Source of the DNA: a virus
IMG/VR virus record: IMGVR_UViG_3300032271_001975
Span: 1 to 22,776 of that record
Strand: one strand, 5' to 3'
DNA: 22,776 bases
Shown: positions 7,403 through 14,034 of the stretch, piece by piece
Layout: each line of letters begins with the position of its first letter
How positions within the stretch are numbered: position 1 is the stretch's first letter
Notes under the pieces: generated by a model
What the model was told of the DNA's origin: nothing
Seen by the model: only the letters and a program-made list of their open reading frames with translations
Databases searched by the model: none
Program-made: the position numbers and the translations under genes

Positions 7403-8134
7403 TGCCATAGAGCTGCTGCAGATGTACTCACAGGCTTGCTTACAGGTGTGTTTGCTAACATTCCCATAAGATGGGGGTTGACTGGTACACTGCCCAAGCA
7501 AGAACAAGACCGCATGAGCATATTGGCCAGCATTGGACCCACAGTGGGTCAGCTTACAGCCAAAGAACTGCAGGATCAAGGTTATCTAGCTCAATGCCAT
7601 GTAAACGTCATTCAAACACAGGAAACAGTCAAGTATAAAGACTATGCCACTGAATTAAAATACTTGACCACTGACGACACAAGATTGGCATGGTTGGCAG
7701 CAACCATACAGGACATTGCCAAAACTGGCAATACTCTGGTACTAGTGGATCGTATTGCATCTGGTAAAAAGCTCAACGAACTCATACCCGACAGCACTTT
7801 TGTGTCAGGCGAAATGAAAACTGCTGATAGAAAAGAACACTATAGCGACATCAACTTGGCAGAAAATGGTATATTGATTGCCAGCTATGGCACCACCAGT
7901 ACCGGCATCAGCATCAATAGAATTTTCAACTTGGTACTGGTAGAACCGGGCAAAAGCTTTGTGCGCACAATACAAAGCATTGGTCGAGGCTTGCGCAAAG
8001 CAAACGACAAAGACCGTGTGGAAATATATGATGTCAGCAGCAAATGCAAGTACAGTCAAAAACACTTAAAAGCCAGGATTGAATTTTACAAGGAAGCAGA
8101 ATATCCTCATTCAATGACCAAGGTAACCTATTAG
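7298..8134 (+). CDS. uvsW: UvsW helicase C-terminal fragment with split-intein C half
   Basis: After a 35-residue Int-C, the remaining 243 residues are the C-terminal half of UvsW. CHRAA completes the Walker B DECH box, GLTGT is motif III, LVLVDRIASG is motif IV, IASYGTTSTGIS is motif V and SIGRGLRK is motif VI. Joined to residues 1-240 of the N piece this gives 483 residues, close to T4 UvsW (about 500), so no host sequence appears missing. The ATG lies within the 3' end of the endonuclease ORF in another frame, with only a weak ribosome site. A rare alternative would be two separate non-spliced polypeptides, but both intein halves look intact. Confidence 0.9.
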   Translation: MKLISKKEIEKPIEVYNLHIADDHNYIVQGAVVSNCHRAAADVLTGLLTGVFANIPIRWGLTGTLPKQEQDRMSILASIGPTVGQLTAKELQDQGYLAQCHVNVIQTQETVKYKDYATELKYLTTDDTRLAWLAATIQDIAKTGNTLVLVDRIASGKKLNELIPDSTFVSGEMKTADRKEHYSDINLAENGILIASYGTTSTGISINRIFNLVLVEPGKSFVRTIQSIGRGLRKANDKDRVEIYDVSSKCKYSQKHLKARIEFYKEAEYPHSMTKVTY

Positions 8135-8228
8135 ATTAGACCTAAAAATGTAAAAATAACTTGTTGTTTTCTTGTAAATTCTACAATAATTTATCTTAAA
8201 TATACGCAACTTAACTTCCGGTGTTTGC

Positions 8229-8729
8229 ATGCGTATACTAACCAATCACAACCAACCATATAACCTCAATCAAATACCGGATCAAATTGAAGATGTTCGT
8301 TTTTGTGTGTTGGACTATAGTGATCAATCTGATGTTGACTATTATTTCATACCACTGATTTTTTTAGAAAGTTTTAATAGTCCCTGCGTGGATATTAAAA
8401 TAGGCAATACAAATATACAAATGCCCTTGGACTGGAGTGTGATAATAGGCGATATCAACAGCGGAGATTTAGAAATCATGCCGCTGGTGTATTTGAATGA
8501 CAAAGATTTCGATGTGTTTACCTACAATCCCATCAATGGCTACATGCCCAAGTTTTCTAAATTTCAAGTGATCAATATTTGGCCAGATGTCAAGTGGTAT
8601 TTTCCCAAATTGAAAAATGGAAATTTTCTTGCTGTGCCACTTGAAGACAAAGAGTCGCCGTTGTGTGCATTTTTCATCAAGGATGCTGGCAAAGTGCCAG
8701 AATCAATTGATATCCGTAAATTGTTTTAG
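8229..8729 (+). CDS. hypothetical protein, 166 aa
   Basis: Not recognised, though it has the feel of a well-conserved T4-like protein. It is acidic, soluble, rich in aromatic residues, with patterns such as MPLDWSVIIGD and VKWYFPKLKNGNFLAVPL that suggest a compact beta-rich domain. The start is the first ATG after the 94-base gap following uvsW; no strong Shine-Dalgarno is visible. A bidirectional terminator begins 8 bases after its stop. It may be expressed with uvsW or from its own promoter in the A/T-rich gap. Confidence 0.75.
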   Translation: MRILTNHNQPYNLNQIPDQIEDVRFCVLDYSDQSDVDYYFIPLIFLESFNSPCVDIKIGNTNIQMPLDWSVIIGDINSGDLEIMPLVYLNDKDFDVFTYNPINGYMPKFSKFQVINIWPDVKWYFPKLKNGNFLAVPLEDKESPLCAFFIKDAGKVPESIDIRKLF

Positions 8730-8736
8730 AAAAAAC

Positions 8737-8772
8737 AAAACCCTCTGATCACTAGGGCTTTCAGAGGGTTTT
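8737..8772. terminator. bidirectional Rho-independent terminator
   Basis: AAAACCCTCTGA (8737-8748) pairs with TCAGAGGGTTTT (8761-8772), a 12-bp stem with a 12-base loop. Read on the minus strand it is followed by a T-rich run (TTTTGTTTTTT); on the plus strand the stem itself ends in TTTT. It sits between the plus-strand gene ending at 8729 and the minus-strand gene ending at 8813, so it can serve both. Confidence 0.85.
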
Positions 8773-8812
8773 GCCTGAGTCTGCTGGGCTTGCTTAAGGC
8801 CGAGCTAGAATT

Positions 8813-9916
8813 TTATGCTGTGGTTATAGTAGCAGTATATGCAGCAGTTAGAGTAGTTCCTGTGCCATACCAAGTATACACATTACCACCCCAAGTCACA
8901 ACAGTATCGTCGTTAATTTTGTAAGCATACTCTGTTGATGCAGTTTTTGTAAATGTCACAGATGGAATGCTTGCATAGTTACCGCCAGCATACACAGTTA
9001 CTGAACTGACACCACCCGAAGACACAGTGGAAAATGCCTGTGCATAACCAGTAGGTGAACCGCCAACAAAACTCACAAGTGGAGCACCATCATATCCTGT
9101 TCCGTTTACTCCCATGACCACTCCGTTAACGGTCCAACGACCGTTAACAGTTGCACCTGTGCCAAGTGCACTGCCCACCAAGCTGATTGGGTTTGATGGA
9201 ATAGCAGTGAACACACCCTGTGCTGCTGGAGAAGTTGTGTTCAATCCCCAACCAATATTGAATGTTGCACCGGTTACACCTGTGTTAGCAGTGACCGCAC
9301 TGGTGGGAGTGACTGGGTTAGTGGGCAGGGTTGGATTGGTATAGCTACCGCCAGTGGTCACTGTAACAGTGGCAACCTGTCCATTACCAGTTGTGGTTGC
9401 AACTCTGAGCACAGTGGGTATCAAGTAGTCACCACTGGTAAAAGTAAATGTATCTCCTACGGTATAACCATTGGCATTATCATTTACTGCTGCTGCTCTA
9501 GCATGCACTGTGTGCACTGTTACAGTTGCAACTGCTGTGTTGGTTCCTCCAACCACAGTGAGTACTTCGCCTGGTGCATAACTGGCGCTGGTGCTGCCAG
9601 TACCGTCAGTGACAATCACAGTTGAGTACAAGCCCACTGTGGCGTTGGCTGATACACCACTACCGCTTGCACCATATGGTGTAACAGTGACTGTGGCTTG
9701 TCCTGCAGCAGTTGGTGAAGAGTTTTGCAGTGCCACAGTGTCTTGAAAAGAATCTCCGCTGTAGTCAACATGTGCAATATAGTGTCCGGTGCCCTGTTGT
9801 CTCACTAGATAACCGTTTCTGGCCTGACTATCGCCGTAGACCCAGGCGCTGACTTGAATTTGTTGTCCGCTTGTGGCGGTATTGCCAATCAAATTCTTTT
9901 TTATTGGACGACCCAT
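8813..9916 (-). CDS. fibre-like virion structural protein
   Basis: 367 residues made almost wholly of Gly, Thr, Val, Ala, Ser and Asn in beta-strand-like alternation, typical of phage fibre, whisker or head-decoration proteins. Imperfect repeats of the form G-x-Y-x3-P-x-V-x-F occur (GTGYDGAPLVSFVGG, GGNYASIPSVTFT, GGSYTNP), plus related NGYTVGDTFTF and SYAPGEVLTVVGG. The N-terminus (GRPIKKNLIGN, then a QQIQVSAWVYGD segment) is non-repetitive and probably anchors it. Shine-Dalgarno-like AGGAG precedes the ATG, and a GATAAATA late element lies 37 bases upstream. The exact position in the virion cannot be told. Confidence 0.75.
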   Translation of the reverse strand: MGRPIKKNLIGNTATSGQQIQVSAWVYGDSQARNGYLVRQQGTGHYIAHVDYSGDSFQDTVALQNSSPTAAGQATVTVTPYGASGSGVSANATVGLYSTVIVTDGTGSTSASYAPGEVLTVVGGTNTAVATVTVHTVHARAAAVNDNANGYTVGDTFTFTSGDYLIPTVLRVATTTGNGQVATVTVTTGGSYTNPTLPTNPVTPTSAVTANTGVTGATFNIGWGLNTTSPAAQGVFTAIPSNPISLVGSALGTGATVNGRWTVNGVVMGVNGTGYDGAPLVSFVGGSPTGYAQAFSTVSSGGVSSVTVYAGGNYASIPSVTFTKTASTEYAYKINDDTVVTWGGNVYTWYGTGTTLTAAYTATITTA

Positions 9917-9953
9917 GTGTTTAATCTCCTAGAGGAATGCTGTTAATGTAACT

Positions 9954-9961
9954 TATTTATC
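9954..9961 (-). promoter_or_regulatory. late-promoter-like GATAAATA
   Basis: Minus-strand GATAAATA (9961 down to 9954) fits NATAAATA and lies 37 bases upstream of the fibre-like gene at 9916, a normal late-leader length. Late transcription suits a virion protein. Confidence 0.6.
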
Positions 9962-9996
9962 AATAGCTGGTAGTTGAGCAGCAATAGTGTAACTAT

Positions 9997-10025
9997 TTGG
10001 AGTTTTGATGTATCATTGTTATAAT
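9997..10025 (+). promoter_or_regulatory. possible sigma70-type promoter for the 10046 cluster
   Basis: TATAAT at 10020-10025 is a perfect -10 box. The best -35 at 17-base spacing is TTGGAG (9997-10002), a weak match to TTGACA. It lies 20 bases before the first gene of a plus-strand replication-type cluster, which would suit early or middle expression by host polymerase, perhaps with a phage activator. Confidence 0.4.
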
Positions 10026-10045
10026 AGCTTCTAGAAGGTAACGAC

Positions 10046-10540
10046 ATGGCAGCTAAAAAGAAAACATATGATCTAGACTTGTTTGCTACTCTCAATGCCA
10101 TTGACCACAATCGGCAAGACTATTACAACAATCTCAGTGATCGAGAAAAGAAAGCATATGCAGCATTGGTGCTCATGCGTTACATGAGCAGCTTGCCCAG
10201 TCAAAATTCACAATGTGCAAATTCAGTAGTCTTTGTTAATGACATAGTAAACATCAATCTATGGGCTACCAGTCGTTTTCCAGATCTGCAGCATCGACTG
10301 CTGTGTGTATGCGGCATTGGCGGAAAACAACAAAGGCCCTGGTTGGCAGCTGGACAGAAAAAACGCAGCAACAAACCACTGGTTGATCAACTGTTACTGG
10401 AACTCAATCCCTGGATGAACACACAAGAGTTGCAATTGCTCAAAAGTAAATATGACAAAGTCTCTATTGGTATCCTGGCACTAGATGCTGGGTATACAGA
10501 AAAACAAGCGCAAGCAGTGTCCAAGGAGTTTGACAGCTAA
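10046..10540 (+). CDS. 62: probable clamp-loader small subunit (gp62-like)
   Basis: Probable gp62, which works with the gp44 ATPase to load the gp45 sliding clamp; 164 residues (T4: 187). Support is by pattern rather than strict motif: an N-terminal DLFATLNAID segment, a long helix with LVLMRYMSSLPSQ, and a central VNINLWATSRFPDLQHRLL followed by a basic KKQRPWLAAGQKKR stretch. These recall the order seen in marine T4-like gp62 proteins (short helix, N-x-x-N, hydrophobic helix, basic R/K-W motif). AAGG precedes the ATG. gp44 and gp45 are not in the window. Alternative: an unrelated helical hypothetical. Confidence 0.6.
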   Translation: MAAKKKTYDLDLFATLNAIDHNRQDYYNNLSDREKKAYAALVLMRYMSSLPSQNSQCANSVVFVNDIVNINLWATSRFPDLQHRLLCVCGIGGKQQRPWLAAGQKKRSNKPLVDQLLLELNPWMNTQELQLLKSKYDKVSIGILALDAGYTEKQAQAVSKEFDS

Positions 10541-10542
10541 AC

Positions 10543-11235
10543 ATGAGTGATGCAGCTTATGCATGCGAATTTTGTAAAAGAACGTTTACCACTGAAAAAT
10601 ATCTCATCAATCACAGTTGTGAGAAAAAACGCAGGTGGTTTCAGCGTGACGAACCACATGCTAGATTTGGGTTTTTAGCATGGAATCGATTTTATACCAT
10701 TAGTCAAAAACACAGCACCGCAGTAAAAAAACACAGTCAGCGACATTTTATCGACAGTCCTTTTTATACTGCATTTGTTAAATTTGGCAGGCACATTGTG
10801 GATCTTGATGCAATCAATCCAGACCGATATATTGATTATGTGATCAAGGCCAACATACCCATTGATCGATGGTGCAATGATTTTGTGTATGAACAATATG
10901 TTCGAGATCTAACCAAAAAAGAGTCAGCTGAAGATGCACTGGAAAGAAACATCTTGCTCATGCAGCAGTGGAGTAACGAAGCTGGTGAACCCTGGCATGA
11001 CTTTTTTAAAAAGATCAACACCAATCAAGCAATTGCTTGGTTGAGAAGTGGAAGAATCAGTCCGTGGATATTGTATAATGCTAGTTCAGCTGATAACTTG
11101 TTCAATCGATGCACACCAGAACAGCTGGACATGATAAAACAATATGCACCCACTGCAACATGGAAAATTAAATTTAGTAAAAGCCAAACCAGTGTAAAAT
11201 TTCTACAAGACATGCTGCATCAAGCAGGACTATAA
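10543..11235 (+). CDS. zinc-finger protein, 230 aa
   Basis: The first 30 residues hold a classical-looking finger, C-x2-C-x12-H-x-C, with Phe and Leu spacing as in C2H2 fingers (YACEFCKRTFTTEKYLINH) and a trailing basic KKRR. This suggests nucleic-acid binding. The remaining 200 residues are helical, rich in Trp, Tyr and Asn, with no catalytic motif I can name. It starts 2 bases after the gp62-like stop, with AAGGAG 13 bases before the ATG inside the upstream gene, so translation is probably coupled. Eukaryote-like single fingers are known in some T4-like marine phage proteins; the target is unknown. Confidence 0.7.
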   Translation: MSDAAYACEFCKRTFTTEKYLINHSCEKKRRWFQRDEPHARFGFLAWNRFYTISQKHSTAVKKHSQRHFIDSPFYTAFVKFGRHIVDLDAINPDRYIDYVIKANIPIDRWCNDFVYEQYVRDLTKKESAEDALERNILLMQQWSNEAGEPWHDFFKKINTNQAIAWLRSGRISPWILYNASSADNLFNRCTPEQLDMIKQYAPTATWKIKFSKSQTSVKFLQDMLHQAGL

Positions 11236-11247
11236 AAGGACAATGTA

Positions 11248-11562
11248 ATGAATAGTGATTTAGAAATGTATGCAACCAATGACAGTGAACAAGACGCTGT
11301 TGAACAGGATGCCATAACAGATCCGCAGTCTATCAATGTGGAAAATTTTTCTACTACCACATTGCTCACTATTGGCAAAAATCAAGTGAGTGTGATCAAT
11401 CCCTTGTATGTGGCCAATCTCAAACATCAATTGGAACAGGCAAATAGAAAAATTGCAACCATGGATCGCACACTCAAGCGTGTGACATTTGAACTGGCCA
11501 ATGCTGCCAGAGACATTAGACGCTTGCAGCAAGAAATGGATCAAAAGGTGGATTATGAATAA
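11248..11562 (+). CDS. coiled-coil hypothetical protein, 104 aa
   Basis: Unrecognised. Residues 1-40 are acidic and probably disordered; residues 55-100 form a heptad-like charged helix (LKHQLEQANRKIATMDRTLK and onward), consistent with a coiled coil and self-association. AAAGGA precedes the ATG. Its stop overlaps the start of the next gene by 8 bases, so the two are likely translated in a coupled way. Confidence 0.75.
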   Translation: MNSDLEMYATNDSEQDAVEQDAITDPQSINVENFSTTTLLTIGKNQVSVINPLYVANLKHQLEQANRKIATMDRTLKRVTFELANAARDIRRLQQEMDQKVDYE

Positions 11563-12169
11563 GAGAGGCGATATTGACATTGACTTTGCTGATAGGTCTC
11601 TTGCACTCAGCGAGCTTGATCACATACCAGCCAGCATGATACGAAATCAAAATCTAGTCAAGCACAATTCTGGAGTTTACTTTCATGCAGTGCCAATTGA
11701 CACAATCACAGGATTAAGCAGTTTGGAATACAATCTAGCCAATGCTGCTGGATTTTATAAAATAGATTTTCTCAATGTTGGAATTTATCAGCAAATCAAG
11801 AGTGAACAGCATCTTGTGGATTTAATGAATCAAGAACCCAACTGGGATCAACTGTACGATCATGATTTTTGCAGTAGATTGATTCATGTGGGTAATCATT
11901 ACAGTACTTTGATCAAGATGCCAGAAAAAGTAAATTCAATAGTGACCATGTCCATGTTTTTGGCTGTGATTCGTCCAGGCAAACGTCATTTGATTGGTCA
12001 CCAATGGCAAGAAATTTCTCAGACTGTGTGGGATAACACCAATGACGGATACGCATTCAAACGTAGCCATGCAATAGCTTATGCACATCTGGTAAAAGTT
12101 CACATGAACCTCTTGAATGAATCAGACAGTTCTGGTAAAATAGCACAACTGGAGGCAACAGATGACTGA
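11555..12169 (+). CDS. miniature DnaE-like protein (DNA polymerase III alpha motifs)
   Basis: A 204-residue protein whose motifs match bacterial replicative polymerase DnaE in the same order. GDIDIDFADR (5-14) corresponds to PDxDxDF with the two catalytic Asp (D6, D8). HNSGVYF (37-43) corresponds to HAGGVVI, and FYKIDFLNV (67-75) to VKFDFLGL with the third catalytic Asp (D71). FLAVIRPG (135-142) corresponds to the ALxRPG box and GYAFKRSHAIAYA (165-177) to GYGFNKSHSAAYA. The PHP domain, most of palm, fingers and all C-terminal domains of the roughly 1100-residue DnaE are absent. I start at 11555, not the earlier in-frame ATG at 11489, because AAAGGTGG precedes it and motif I follows at once. 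Whether it has nucleotidyl-transfer activity is unknown. Confidence 0.75.
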   Translation: MNKRGDIDIDFADRSLALSELDHIPASMIRNQNLVKHNSGVYFHAVPIDTITGLSSLEYNLANAAGFYKIDFLNVGIYQQIKSEQHLVDLMNQEPNWDQLYDHDFCSRLIHVGNHYSTLIKMPEKVNSIVTMSMFLAVIRPGKRHLIGHQWQEISQTVWDNTNDGYAFKRSHAIAYAHLVKVHMNLLNESDSSGKIAQLEATDD

Positions 12170-12632
12170 CACTGTGCAACAACTTGATTTGGTATCAGAA
12201 AAAACACTGTATGGATACAATGTGTTCATGGTAGATTCTGGTAATTTAGAATCAACCTTGATAGCAGAATCACTGTCACACGATCCAGTTGCTGCACTAA
12301 CTAAAAATCTCAGCAATGGCTATTGGTTTCGTGCTCCAAACATCACACATTATCAGCTGAGCTGTGCATTAGACAGTCTTGAGTATGTGCAAACAGAACA
12401 TGATCTAACTGTTTATCAACAAAATGGCTCGCTCGTAGCACATGCTCGTTTTTGTGATCGCAGCGACGCTGCAATGTTTGCATTTAATCAGCTGGAAGTT
12501 TTTCAAAAATGGAGTGGTGCACAACAGCAAGAACTTGATCAACAGCAGCATGATATTGCACAGCCAATTGAAGTTGATAGAGATGGCATTGCACGCGGGG
12601 TCAAGGTCACAGTGGTAACACTTGAAGACTAG
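12162..12632 (+). CDS. hypothetical protein, 156 aa
   Basis: Unrecognised soluble protein. The C-terminal third is Gln-rich (a QQQELDQQQ run) followed by an acidic, beta-like end. A strong GGAGG lies 6 bases before the ATG, inside the DnaE-like gene, and the two genes overlap by 8 bases, so they are probably made together. Its stop codon shares the palindrome CTAG (12629-12632) with the stop of the opposing gene, so the genes meet with no gap and no terminator. Confidence 0.75.
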   Translation: MTDTVQQLDLVSEKTLYGYNVFMVDSGNLESTLIAESLSHDPVAALTKNLSNGYWFRAPNITHYQLSCALDSLEYVQTEHDLTVYQQNGSLVAHARFCDRSDAAMFAFNQLEVFQKWSGAQQQELDQQQHDIAQPIEVDRDGIARGVKVTVVTLED

Positions 12633-13003
12633 TCTGCTGATTTAACCAATGTTATGGTCCTGCGTTTGATTCTCTTGTTCAACAAGTTGTTGAGATCAAT
12701 CACTGGGCCATGCAGCACATTGCACTCTTTTCTCACAAATACTTTGAGACTGGGTTTGAACGGTTCAAACCTTTTGCCTAAAAATATGTTGATGGGTATG
12801 GTTCTGTTGCTGCTCCACCACCAAATTTCTCCACATTCTAAAAATTCTTTTTTTTGATCATCGGTAAAATTTTGGCTGAGTACATATAAATTCAAAAACA
12901 CATTGTCTGCATTTTGTACTATTCCCACATATTCTTGTTTTAGATAACTGATCACAGTTAGAAATGGAAACGATTCTTGTAATAGTGCCTTGTTGTGCAA
13001 CAT
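12629..13003 (-). CDS. conserved-looking hypothetical protein, 124 aa
   Basis: No function recognised. The sequence has a strongly patterned core, FLECGEIWWWSSNRTIPINIF followed by LKVFVRKECNVLHGP and a basic C-terminus (NKRIKRRTITLV), which looks like a well-folded small domain. A GxIWWW-containing family of this kind occurs, as I recall, in other marine T4-like phages. An AATAAATA late element lies 30 bases upstream of the ATG and a terminator separates it from the next minus-strand gene, so it is probably a single late gene. Confidence 0.75.
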   Translation of the reverse strand: MLHNKALLQESFPFLTVISYLKQEYVGIVQNADNVFLNLYVLSQNFTDDQKKEFLECGEIWWWSSNRTIPINIFLGKRFEPFKPSLKVFVRKECNVLHGPVIDLNNLLNKRIKRRTITLVKSAD

Positions 13004-13033
13004 TGAAATCTTGTGGTTAATTAAGCTGTGATC

Positions 13034-13041
13034 TATTTATT
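13034..13041 (-). promoter_or_regulatory. late-promoter-like AATAAATA
   Basis: Minus-strand AATAAATA (13041 down to 13034) fits NATAAATA and lies 30 bases before the start of the gene at 13003, directly after the terminator of the upstream minus-strand gene. Confidence 0.55.
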
Positions 13042-13061
13042 TGCGTATTTGTTAAAACTGC

Positions 13062-13104
13062 AAGTAAAACAAAAAAAACAAGGGCATTGTTTCCAATGCC
13101 CTTG
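13062..13104 (-). terminator. Rho-independent terminator after the 13739 gene
   Basis: CAAGGGCATTG (13079-13089) pairs exactly with CAATGCCCTTG (13094-13104) around TTTC. On the minus strand the stem is followed at once by TTGTTTTTTTTGTTTTAC, an excellent T-run. It ends transcription of the virion-type gene 13134-13739. Confidence 0.9.
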
Positions 13105-13108
13105 TCCT

Positions 13109-13130
13109 AAAACCAATAGTTATTGGTTTT
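13109..13130. terminator. second A/T-rich hairpin next to the terminator
   Basis: AAAACCAAT (13109-13117) pairs with ATTGGTTTT (13122-13130) around AGTT. On the plus strand it is followed by TTAATTAG, so it could weakly stop transcripts entering from the 12632 side; on the minus strand it precedes the main terminator. Confidence 0.5.
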
Positions 13131-13133
13131 TAA

Positions 13134-13739
13134 TTAGAGTGAAGTTGAAAGAATTGCAAGTGTGTTGCGGTTTGTTGCGTTTGAAGTTTCAAACACATCA
13201 GTTGTCAACACGTTTGCAGCCACGTCGGATACTGCAATGCCCTGCAGTGCATCTAGCAACTGGTAACCAGCTGCATTGGTATCGTCGGTTGAACCAACGC
13301 CCTGAACCAACCAAGGTGCAGCACGCTCAACAGCAAACTTAACCAGTGTCACTGTTGCGCTTGAGCTATAAGCTGAACCAAAGTGGGTGCTGTAGCTGTA
13401 GCCAGTGTATGTGGTTGAGCTTGGGTTGCTGTCGGTTGTTGCAGTTACGCTGAGAGCAACTGGGTTGGCACGTGTGGCAAATGTATTGATCAATGTATCC
13501 AAGTTGGCTTGCTTGTACAATGCATCGAGGTATGAAGCTTGTGTGCTATAGGTTTGTGAGGTACCAGAACCGTCAACAACAACCTGTGCGCTCCAAACGC
13601 CGTTGTAGAGGTAAAGATCAGCCACTGGAGTCTTTACATTGGTTTGTGCTACAGGAACGATGGTAGCAACGGTGTAGTAATTGAGGCTGCCGGTTAAAAA
13701 TTCACCAGCTTTGTTAACGCCATTTACCTTATCAGTCAT
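13134..13739 (-). CDS. virion-type structural protein, 201 aa
   Basis: A Thr/Ser/Ala/Val-rich protein. It opens MTDKVNGVNKAGEFLTGSL, then a beta-rich body with YTVATIVPV, WSAQVVVDGSG and a long Ser/Thr stretch (SSTTYTGYSYS), and ends ATNRNTLAILSTSL. Composition and lack of catalytic motifs suit a head or tail structural protein; the N-terminal pattern is similar to virion proteins I recall from cyanophages. I start at 13739 and not at the longer in-frame ATG (13766) because AGGAGAG lies 6-7 bases upstream of 13739. A weaker late-like ACTAAATA is at 13791-13784. Confidence 0.7.
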   Translation of the reverse strand: MTDKVNGVNKAGEFLTGSLNYYTVATIVPVAQTNVKTPVADLYLYNGVWSAQVVVDGSGTSQTYSTQASYLDALYKQANLDTLINTFATRANPVALSVTATTDSNPSSTTYTGYSYSTHFGSAYSSSATVTLVKFAVERAAPWLVQGVGSTDDTNAAGYQLLDALQGIAVSDVAANVLTTDVFETSNATNRNTLAILSTSL

Positions 13740-13814
13740 ATTTGCTCTCCTAAGATTAATATGCAAAATTTTCTTTGCACAAGTATTTAGTACTGACTTG
13801 CTTTATATTAATAT

Positions 13815-14030
13815 CTAGGTGTGTTTCTTGGAGCTTTTTGTAGCTGGCTTCTTCTTTTTTCTAAGTGGAGCCATGTAACCAAATAGATTTGGCTGTCTTG
13901 ACATCACATGCCCAAATGGCTGTGCAACACTGGCAACACCACCTGCACTGCTAGCACCGCTAGTGGCATTTTCGGATATGTTGGAATTGTTTGATCTGTT
14001 GCTTGGTGCTAGTATTTCTGAAATTTTCAT
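13815..14030 (-). CDS. small basic C-terminus protein, 71 aa
   Basis: Unrecognised. It has an amphipathic start (MKISEIL), a Ser/Asn/Ala-rich disordered middle, a short ordered motif (VAQPFGHVMSRQPNLFGY) and a Lys-rich end (RKKKKPATKSSKKHT). This make-up resembles small DNA-bound or capsid-packaged phage proteins, but that is inference. It begins 4 bases after the stop of the nucleotidyltransferase-like gene, with AGG before the ATG, so it is probably co-transcribed with it. Confidence 0.6.
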   Translation of the reverse strand: MKISEILAPSNRSNNSNISENATSGASSAGGVASVAQPFGHVMSRQPNLFGYMAPLRKKKKPATKSSKKHT

Positions 14031-14034
14031 TTGC

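Noticed and set aside
11489-11554. Upstream in-frame start for the DnaE-like gene
   Set aside because: It would overlap the coiled-coil gene by 74 bases; the ATG at 11555 has AAAGGTGG and is followed directly by motif I.
13028-13342. 104-codon open frame on the plus strand
   Set aside because: It runs through the terminator hairpins and antisense to the well-supported virion-type gene; Gln/Arg/Leu-rich shadow composition.
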